Shown in pieces: positions 1 to 3,909 of a stretch of 6,571 nt of DNA (positions within the stretch are counted from its first letter, which is position 1; each line of letters opens with the position of its first letter). A program made the position numbers and the translations under genes. The notes beneath the pieces are model-generated. The model saw nothing but the letters and a program-made list of their open reading frames with translations, did not search any database and was not told the DNA's origin. Origin of the DNA: Pseudomonadota bacterium (lineage in GTDB: Bacteria > Pseudomonadota > Gammaproteobacteria > Acidithiobacillales > Acidithiobacillaceae); the NCBI GenBank assembly GCA_021827445.1, contig JAKAVW010000167.1, forward strand, positions 1-6,571, given 5' to 3'.

Positions 1-697
1 ATCGCCTTCCAGGATCAGTCGATAGGCGCCGTGGCGTAGCCGATCCAGTGTGGCTACCCCGAGCATGCGGTTGGCCGGGAAGACGTCCCCCCACTCGGCG
101 AAGTCGAGATTGCTGGTCAGCATGGTGGAGACTCGCTCATAGCGTTCGGCGATGAGATCGTGGAAGTCCTCATCATGGGGCGGGCGCATGGGTTTGAGGC
201 CGAAGTCGTCGATGATCAGTAGCGTCACTTTGGCGAGTTGGCGGAAGCGCCGGTCAAAGCCACCGGTGGCCCGCGCTGCATGCAGGGAGCCCACCAGATC
301 ACCTTGGGTGATAAAGAGCACGTCCATCCCCTGGCGAATGGCACAATGCCCCAGCGCCTGGGCGAGATGGCTCTTGCCGGTGCCACAGGGCCCGACGATC
401 AGGACAGGTGCCTGCTCCTGCAGGTAGCGACCCGTAGCCAGATCATGCACCAGAGAGCGGTTCAGGTTCGGTAACCGGTCAAAGGCGAAGTCTTCCAGGG
501 TTTTGTGATTCCGGAAGTGGGCCTGACGCAGGAGGGTGTCGAATTTCCGTTGGTCCCGGCGGGCCACTTCATCCTGCAGGAGCATGGCGAGGAACTCGGT
601 ATAGGCCAGTTGGCCATCGACAGCTTGCCGGTTGCGGGCCTCCAGGGAAGCCAGGATGCCGGACAGGCGCAGGGCGCGGAGGTTACTGCTCCATCAT
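1..697 (-). CDS. istB: IS21-family helper ATPase IstB, 3' end outside window, probable frameshift at its 5' end
   Basis: IstB is the AAA+ ATP-binding helper of IS21-type transposition and works with the transposase IstA. The minus-strand frame is open from 693 to the left edge (231 codons) and reads as IstB throughout. It has a Walker A (GPCGTGKS, about residues 101-108 of the open frame), a Walker B (LLIIDDFG, about 158-165) and the downstream STMLTSNLDF strand. About 20-30 C-terminal residues lie outside the window. The natural start, ATGATGGAGCAG at 697-686, runs into TAA one codon later. Skipping one base there would join it to the IstB frame (NLRALRLSG...). The IstB frame itself has a TGA at 696-694 and no ATG, GTG or TTG start near its N-terminus. 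No istA precedes it: bases 698-863 lack any IstA-like frame. It is therefore probably a non-functional IS remnant. Family identity is secure; inactivity is inferred. Confidence 0.85.
1..697 (-). mobile_element. Remnant of an IS21-family insertion sequence (istB only)
   Basis: Only the istB part of an IS21-like element is present. The istA half, which should sit upstream at higher coordinates on the minus strand, is absent. No terminal inverted repeat could be recognised between 698 and 863. The far end of the element lies left of the window. The break between IS and non-IS DNA is placed near 697 because homology to IstB stops there; the exact edge is uncertain. Confidence 0.6.
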
Positions 698-838
698 TCC
701 GTCCGCCTATCTCCATGTCCAACAATCTGTTATGCAAGCACGTTCCCGGAAATTGTCCGGCATGGCCGACTAAGGATCGTTTGACGGACACCAACCCGAG
801 TGCCAAAGGTGGTGGACGCACACAACGGCTTTTCTTTG

Positions 839-847
839 GTGTACACT
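839..847 (+). promoter_or_regulatory. Candidate brnTA promoter -10 overlapping a palindromic operator
   Basis: An 8-bp perfect palindrome GTGTACAC (839-846) overlaps TACACT (842-847), a 4/6 match to the -10 consensus, 16 bases before the brnT ATG. BrnA-type antitoxins are DNA-binding proteins that repress their own operon, so a palindrome over the -10 is a sensible operator. No good -35 was found at the right spacing, so the promoter call is tentative. Confidence 0.35.
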
Positions 848-863
848 TGTGCAATCATGAGGC

Positions 864-1145
864 ATGAGATTCACCTGGAACGACAAAAAGCGGCAAACCA
901 ACCTGCGCGATCATCGCGTGGACTTTGCCGATGCCGTCGGGGTCTTTTTTGATGACTGCGCCCTGACCACGGAGGATGTGGATGCCGAAGGTGAGCAGCG
1001 TCTGGTGACGATGGGGCGGGACTTCTTGGATCGAGTACTGATCGTGGTGTACACCGAGCGCGGTGGAGATGAAATACGCCTCATATCCGCCCGTAAAGCC
1101 AGCCCAGGAGAACGCAAAGCATATGCAGGAGGTGCGAACCCATGA
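864..1145 (+). CDS. brnT: BrnT family toxin (RelE-like ribonuclease)
   Basis: The 93-residue product matches BrnT toxins along its whole length. It has an N-terminal FTWNDKKRQTNLRDHRVDF block, the central FFDDCALT segment, the strand RVLIVVYTERGGDEIRLISARKA, and a C-terminal ERKAYAGG helix. BrnT toxins are small RelE-superfamily RNases that cleave RNA and stop growth until bound by BrnA. The ATG at 864 is chosen because the family starts just before the F/I-T-W motif. Its Shine-Dalgarno is poor: GAGG at 859-862 sits one base from the ATG, so initiation may be weak, or another start or leader may be used. The stop codon overlaps the brnA start by ATGA, showing translational coupling in one operon. 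Length and motifs indicate an intact toxin. Confidence 0.92.
   Translation: MRFTWNDKKRQTNLRDHRVDFADAVGVFFDDCALTTEDVDAEGEQRLVTMGRDFLDRVLIVVYTERGGDEIRLISARKASPGERKAYAGGANP
1127..1133 (+). promoter_or_regulatory. Strong Shine-Dalgarno for brnA
   Basis: AGGAGGT lies 8 bases before the brnA ATG and inside the 3' end of brnT. It is near-perfect, whereas brnT itself has almost no Shine-Dalgarno. This fits higher antitoxin than toxin synthesis from one mRNA. Confidence 0.7.
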
Positions 1146-1384
1146 AAGCAGAGTATGATTTCAGCCAGGCCCGGCGGGGTGCCGTCGCCGTAGAGCAGGG
1201 AAAGACCCGCGTGACCATCCGCTTGGATAACGACGTGTTGGACTGGTACAGAAAGCAGGCGCAAGAACATGGCGGCAATTATCAGACCGCGATCAACGCC
1301 GCCTTACGGGAACAGATGACCGCGCAGGATGGGGCACTAGAACGAGTGCTACGAAGGGTTATCCGTAAAGAAATGCTGGTATGA
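1142..1384 (+). CDS. brnA: BrnA family antitoxin (ribbon-helix-helix-like DNA-binding protein)
   Basis: This 80-residue protein directly follows brnT with a 4-base ATGA overlap, the usual toxin-first order of brnTA operons. Residues about 22-60 carry the BrnA core. A basic strand (TRVTIRLD) is followed by helix DVLDWYRKQA, the NYQTAIN turn-helix signature and helix ALREQM, giving a ribbon-helix-helix-like DNA-binding fold that also dimerises. BrnA binds and neutralises BrnT, and the BrnTA complex represses the operon. The C-terminal tail (residues 61-80, ERVLRRVIRKEMLV) is basic and probably helical. No frameshift or missing motif is seen, so the pair is likely functional. Confidence 0.92.
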   Translation: MKAEYDFSQARRGAVAVEQGKTRVTIRLDNDVLDWYRKQAQEHGGNYQTAINAALREQMTAQDGALERVLRRVIRKEMLV

Positions 1385-1470
1385 TCGTAATGTCTCAAAA
1401 TAGCCCTCAACCGGCAGGCGGAGAACCCCGCAAAACAGGGCCATCCGCCCAGCGGGGATCAGCGCCCATC

Positions 1471-1493
1471 AGACAGAAGGATGCATTCTGTCT
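1471..1493 (+). repeat. 8-bp perfect hairpin, 7-base loop
   Basis: AGACAGAA at 1471-1478 and TTCTGTCT at 1486-1493 form a perfect inverted repeat around GGATGCA. No T-run follows, so it is not a standard intrinsic terminator. It lies in the gap between brnA and the first cassette gene. Confidence 0.5.
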
Positions 1494-1576
1494 CATCTAC
1501 AACCGACAGGAAAATCATCGCATGATATATGGCATATCTCCTTGTTACATGGCACCGACAGTGCCGTCGAATTTAC

Positions 1577-1583
1577 GTTAGAT
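1577..1583 (+). other. Integron recombination core (5' boundary of cassette 1)
   Basis: GTTAGAT fits the GTTRRRY core consensus exactly. Cleavage after the G puts the cassette start at 1578, 14 bases before the gene's ATG, typical for cassettes. Its reverse complement ATCTAAC occurs exactly as the R'' box of the attC at the other end of the cassette (2351-2357), as predicted if 1578-2422 once existed as a circle. Confidence 0.75.
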
Positions 1584-2422
1584 TTTTCATCATGGCACTC
1601 ACAAAAAAACAGCACGAAGCATTTGCCAAATTCTTTGAAAGCCCAACACGGAGCGCTCTTAGAGATTTGCTCAAAGGCAACATTGGCGAGACAGACTACC
1701 TAGATTTCAAGGAGACATGGCCTGAGCCAGTGAAGCTGGCAAAGCACATATTGGCTATGGCAAATAGCGGTGGGGGAGCAATTGTTGTCGGCGTAAAGCA
1801 ATCCGAGGATAACGCCGTCGAAGCTATAGGACTTGAGAAATTGGAGGACAAATCAGACATAAGTAAAAAGATTGCCTCCTACCTTCCTAGCGAGATCGCT
1901 CTGGAAATCCTCGATTTCACTTACACCGAATCTGAATATGAAAAGATACGAGGAAAGTCATTTCAGGTTATGCTAGTTGAATACAACCCAAAAATTGTTC
2001 CTCTGCTACCGAAGAAGGAAGGGGATGGAATAAGACGAAATGCCGTTTATATCAGAAAGGGCACTAACACGGAGGAGGCCAACTATGAAGACTTACAGGA
2101 GCTAATTAACAAGCGCCTGGAAACTGGATACTCGACCCAAAAGAGCTTCGAACTTTACAAACACTTGGATCAACTAAAAGTTCTAGATATAAATCAGCCA
2201 AGGAACAAGTCAAGGAAAGGCCGATTTTTCGGGGACATGCGAACTTTGGGGGATATATTTGGCCCACACAACAGTTTAGAGTACGACAAGTTTTTAGAGG
2301 GGCTGTATGAGAAAAAGAAAAAAATCATCGAGCGCGAAATTGGGTTGTAAATCTAACATGGCGCTCAACTTCGGTCGCTGGGCGCTGCGCGATAAAGCCG
2401 CGCAGCGCCAGTTAGCTCTACG
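1578..2422 (+). mobile_element. Integron gene cassette 1 (Schlafen-like gene plus attC)
   Basis: The 845-bp unit runs from the TT of GTTAGAT to the G of the attC core GTTATAT. It has standard cassette layout: a single gene starting 14 bases in, with its stop codon abutting the attC. Circularisation would recreate a perfectly matched R''/R' pair (ATCTAAC and GTTAGAT). No intI integrase is in the window, so this is either an array distal to its integrase or an integrase-less cluster. Confidence 0.8.
1592..2350 (+). CDS. Schlafen AlbA_2 domain protein (cassette-borne, function unknown)
   Basis: The 252-residue protein carries an N-terminal Schlafen AlbA_2 domain (about residues 30-170). Landmarks are E-T-D-Y-L-D-F-K (33-40), MANSGGGAIVVGVK (56-69) and AVYIRKGTNTEEAN (151-164). 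The C-terminal about 80 residues are charged and probably helical, without a recognised domain. AlbA_2 proteins are usually annotated as nucleic-acid or ATP binding; eukaryotic Schlafens use this fold to cleave tRNA/rRNA. E33, D38 and D73 sit roughly where the Schlafen acidic residues lie, which is inference from motif spacing. The ATG at 1592 is preferred because the in-frame extension to 1529 crosses the cassette core and looks non-coding. No clear Shine-Dalgarno precedes it, which is common in cassettes. The gene looks AT-richer than istB or mob. Confidence 0.8.
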   Translation: MALTKKQHEAFAKFFESPTRSALRDLLKGNIGETDYLDFKETWPEPVKLAKHILAMANSGGGAIVVGVKQSEDNAVEAIGLEKLEDKSDISKKIASYLPSEIALEILDFTYTESEYEKIRGKSFQVMLVEYNPKIVPLLPKKEGDGIRRNAVYIRKGTNTEEANYEDLQELINKRLETGYSTQKSFELYKHLDQLKVLDINQPRNKSRKGRFFGDMRTLGDIFGPHNSLEYDKFLEGLYEKKKKIIEREIGL

Positions 2423-2428
2423 TTATAT
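2351..2428 (+). repeat. attC recombination site of cassette 1
   Basis: All attC parts are visible. R'' is ATCTAAC (2351-2357), followed by spacer ATGGC and L'' GCTCAACT (2363-2370). L' is AGTTAGC (2410-2416), followed by spacer TCTAC and R' GTTATAT (2422-2428). L'' and L' pair fully except C2366, which bulges out, the diagnostic extrahelical base. The two spacers are both 5 bases. Inside is an 11-bp perfect GC-rich stem (2381-2391 with 2399-2409) and a 7-base loop. R'' and R' pair at 6 of 7 positions; the mismatch arises because R' now belongs to the next cassette. Integron integrases act on the folded bottom strand of such sites. Confidence 0.9.
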
Positions 2429-3238
2429 CGGTATCCAATAATGACGCTTTGCAAAATCTCCCAGAAGAAAGCCTCTTGGATTTGGTCCACACTCCGAAAT
2501 GCACGTCGGTATAACTCAAAGATTGGTGAAGAGTCCATTACGGATTTCTTTGTTCTTGAGTTGAAGAAGGCCTCGAAGGGGGCGTACTTTATCGACTCAT
2601 TTACCCGCCCAAAGGAAAAGATCACGGGTGCAGATTGGGAGCTTTGGTTCACAGGGCCAACGAAAAAATGGATTGGTCTTCGCGTGCAGGCGAAAGTCAT
2701 TTCGATCAACGGAAAGCGATATGCCCAATTACACTACAAGAGAAAAGATGGTACTTACCAAATTGATCAATTGGTAGCCGATGCAAAGAAACATAAAGCC
2801 ATCCCTCTTTACTGCCTGTATTCCTATTGGCGCAGTACGGAAGCCGGCAAGATCAATTGGCCATGTGTGACGATAAAGCGAAATTCGAGACTATTTGGTG
2901 CCAGCATTTTATCCATCAGCAGCGTGAAAAAACTGAAGTCCTCGAAAGACGACACGCTCAAAAGTGTGGCAAAAAACATCAATCCGTTGCATTGTCTTTT
3001 TTGCTGCCAGGGCTACGCCCAAGGTGATCTTCCAACCCGTGCGTATGCATTCCTAAGAGCAAGAGACTATCTCGACATAGATGCCCAGTTGCTGCTCGAC
3101 GATCCGCCTGAATATGTAACTAAGATGCTTGATAGCTTATCCGGAGAAAGTCTAATTTGGGCCAAAGACGAAAATCTTTCTAGAGTAACGATCATCCGAG
3201 AGGAATTAGAGGGTCCCATTGTCATTTCAAGTAGGTAG
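2423..3238 (+). mobile_element. Integron gene cassette 2, 3' end not resolved
   Basis: The cassette starts after the G of GTTATAT, 18 bases before its gene. Its own attC should contain ATATAAC soon after the stop at 3238, but none was found. Either the 3' end was lost or replaced, or the hairpin at 3262-3327 acts in its place. The end given is the gene's stop codon, not a mapped boundary. Confidence 0.5.
2441..3238 (+). CDS. DUF6615-like protein, possible Mrr-like PD-(D/E)XK nuclease (cassette-borne)
   Basis: The 265-residue product resembles the DUF6615 family, recalled from motifs rather than searched. Landmarks are GEESITDFF (29-37), TGADWELWF (62-70), LRVQAKV (80-86) and a following QIDQLVADAKKHKAIPLYCLYSYW stretch split over 107-130. 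The order Glu (30/31), Asp65, then Gln83-x-Lys85 matches the E...D...QxK pattern of Mrr-type restriction nucleases of the PD-(D/E)XK superfamily. A DNA-cleaving or defence role is therefore plausible but inferred. The C-terminal half has a CLFCCQG segment and no recognised domain. The ATG at 2441 is 18 bases after the cassette junction, with no obvious Shine-Dalgarno. The frame is intact, in the same orientation as cassette 1, and looks AT-richer than the flanking genes. Confidence 0.7.
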   Translation: MTLCKISQKKASWIWSTLRNARRYNSKIGEESITDFFVLELKKASKGAYFIDSFTRPKEKITGADWELWFTGPTKKWIGLRVQAKVISINGKRYAQLHYKRKDGTYQIDQLVADAKKHKAIPLYCLYSYWRSTEAGKINWPCVTIKRNSRLFGASILSISSVKKLKSSKDDTLKSVAKNINPLHCLFCCQGYAQGDLPTRAYAFLRARDYLDIDAQLLLDDPPEYVTKMLDSLSGESLIWAKDENLSRVTIIREELEGPIVISSR

Positions 3239-3261
3239 GCTGATATCCAGATTGCCACAGA

Positions 3262-3327
3262 TCAGATAAGCCATGTTTTGGTCCCTTCAAACCCCTTTTT
3301 TGAAGGGACCAAAACATGTTAATCTGA
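3262..3327 (+). repeat. Long hairpin: 20-bp perfect stem plus outer 6-bp stem
   Basis: Bases 3272-3291 and 3299-3318 are perfect reverse complements (20 bp) around the 7-base loop CCCCTTT. Outside them TCAGAT (3262-3267) pairs with ATCTGA (3322-3327), separated from the main stem by AAGC on one side and TTA on the other. This outer stem, internal loop and inner stem layout recalls an attC, but the GTT/AAC core pair is missing. No T-run follows on either strand, so it is not a textbook terminator. It begins 24 bases after the cassette 2 stop. Confidence 0.85.
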
Positions 3328-3363
3328 CATAATCAAAAATGGGTACAGAAGCGAGTCGTTTAC

Positions 3364-3552
3364 ATGACCAAGTTCGCGTTTAAAACGGATGCCAAATACT
3401 GGGCCGCATTTGTCTGGTTTTTGGAGAATGCATCCATCAATGATTTGTGAGATGCAGTAGAATCAGATCTCCCTGGGATTTATCAGGCAACCATCCAAAA
3501 AAACCTTCGTGCGCAGTACGAAATCTACGCGAAAGGTGAAAGTTGTCCTTAG
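3364..3552 (+). pseudogene. Small reading frame interrupted by a TGA, family unknown
   Basis: From ATG 3364 the frame gives MTKFAFKTDAKYW... for 28 codons, meets TGA at 3448-3450, then continues open for 33 codons (DAVESDLPGIYQ...AKGESCP) to TAG at 3550. The amino-acid mix on both sides looks protein-like: acidic and basic residues alternate, with aromatic positions and few low-complexity residues. A CGA-to-TGA change would restore a 62-residue protein reading INDLRDAVESD. No family is recognised. The upstream Shine-Dalgarno is weak (GCGAG about 8 bases before the ATG). It could be a decayed accessory gene or chance. TGA read as an amino acid is very unlikely given normal stop usage nearby. 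Confidence 0.4.
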
Positions 3553-3562
3553 AATTAGGCGA

Positions 3563-3568
3563 TATAAT
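3563..3568 (+). promoter_or_regulatory. Perfect TATAAT, candidate -10 element
   Basis: TATAAT matches the sigma70 -10 consensus exactly. No convincing -35 lies 16-18 bases upstream (AAGTTG at 3540-3545; TTGTCC at 3543 is too close). No gene follows in the sense direction, only the structured region 3667-3794, so a transcript here would be non-coding. Confidence 0.3.
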
Positions 3569-3666
3569 GAGACAGATTGGCAATATAAATGAGTTTCATG
3601 GTCGGGATTCATCGCGTTAATGGACGAGTTGTCGTGCTAATCTGCGCTTTTTCCAATCGCCTGCTC

Positions 3667-3695
3667 TGCAACAGCAAACAGTTGTTCCTGTTGCA
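3667..3695 (+). repeat. 8-bp hairpin TGCAACAG / CTGTTGCA
   Basis: TGCAACAG (3667-3674) and CTGTTGCA (3688-3695) are perfect reverse complements around a 13-base loop. The loop carries further CAGTTG/TTGTT motifs related to the arms. It lies between the candidate -10 at 3563 and the three-way junction at 3724. Role unknown. Confidence 0.5.
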
Positions 3696-3723
3696 AGTCT
3701 CCTGCCAACGCTACACCTTTTAG

Positions 3724-3794
3724 TGGTTTTGTGTGAAACGCCTATTTCGTAGACCATCGGATTACTAATCCGGGGGTCTGAAATGACAAAACCA
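3724..3794 (+). other. Predicted three-way-junction structure with tRNA-like anticodon arm
   Basis: TGGTTTTGT (3724-3732) pairs with ACAAAACCA (3786-3794) as a 9-bp closing stem. Inside are two hairpins. The first is TGAAA (3734-3738) with TTTCG (3745-3749). The second is AGACC (3751-3755) with GGTCT (3775-3779), extended by CGGATT (3758-3763) with AATCCG (3767-3772). The second hairpin's tip looks like a tRNA anticodon arm (loop TTACTAA, T33 and A37 in place). The 71-base span and a terminal AGCA are also tRNA-like, but there is no T-arm with a TTCGA-type loop. It could be a tRNA relic, a structured RNA or a single-strand DNA site. Confidence 0.55.
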
Positions 3795-3868
3795 GCAAAT
3801 ACCAGCATTGCAGCGCGGGGTGTGGCGTGGTTTTCGGGGAGTCGCCCAAATATCGCCCAGCCAACCTC

Positions 3869-3898
3869 AAAAAACGCTATTCCGTTATACGGTAACGG
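3869..3898 (-). terminator. Weak candidate terminator of mob
   Basis: Read on the minus strand, CCGTTA-CCGTA-TAACGG forms a 6-bp hairpin 12 bases past the mob stop, and a run of six T follows after a 7-base gap. The gap and the short stem make it imperfect. Confidence 0.35.
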
Positions 3899-3909
3899 CC
3901 TGCACCGCC

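Larger units (their letters stand above)
1393..1583 (+). repeat. Possible long, degenerate attC site between brnA and cassette 1
   Basis: The left arm, TCTCAAA-ATAGC-CCTCAAC, resembles that of the clear attC further on (ATCTAAC-ATGGC-GCTCAAC). The right arm ends in GTCGAA, a 5-base spacer TTTAC and the core GTTAGAT. Inner arms can pair: bases 1407-1416 with 1562-1570 give eight pairs, one bulged C and one mismatch. Between them lie further hairpins: CCCCGC with GCGGGG, AGACAGAA with TTCTGTCT, and GGCAC with GTGCC. The R'' box lacks the expected AAC, and at about 190 bases the site would be unusually long. It may be a decayed attC of a brnTA cassette, an attI-like site, or chance. Confidence 0.3.

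Noticed and set aside
152..474. Plus-strand open frames of 91 and 78 codons
   Set aside because: They are antisense to istB, which explains the DNA with motifs such as Walker A and B; the products look random.
462..867. Minus-strand 130-codon and plus-strand 120-codon frames
   Set aside because: Partly frame shadows of istB. The remainder has no family resemblance, and the composition (many Pro, Cys, Ser) is typical of chance frames.
911..1278. Minus-strand frames opposite brnT/brnA
   Set aside because: Antisense shadows of two well-recognised genes.
1381..1581. 66-codon frame overlapping the brnA stop by ATGA
   Set aside because: The overlap is suggestive, but there is no Shine-Dalgarno. 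The product is low in recognisable features and the DNA is full of inverted repeats and the cassette boundary.
3724..3794. Functional tRNA gene
   Set aside because: The anticodon-arm-like hairpin and closing stem are present, but there is no T-arm with a TTCGA-type loop, and the D-arm region and spacing do not fit.
3617..3808. Minus-strand 63-codon frame (…PRISNPMVYEIG…)
   Set aside because: It lies across the tRNA-like structured element; frames with this kind of sequence typically arise opposite tRNA anticodon arms. No Shine-Dalgarno or homology was recognised.
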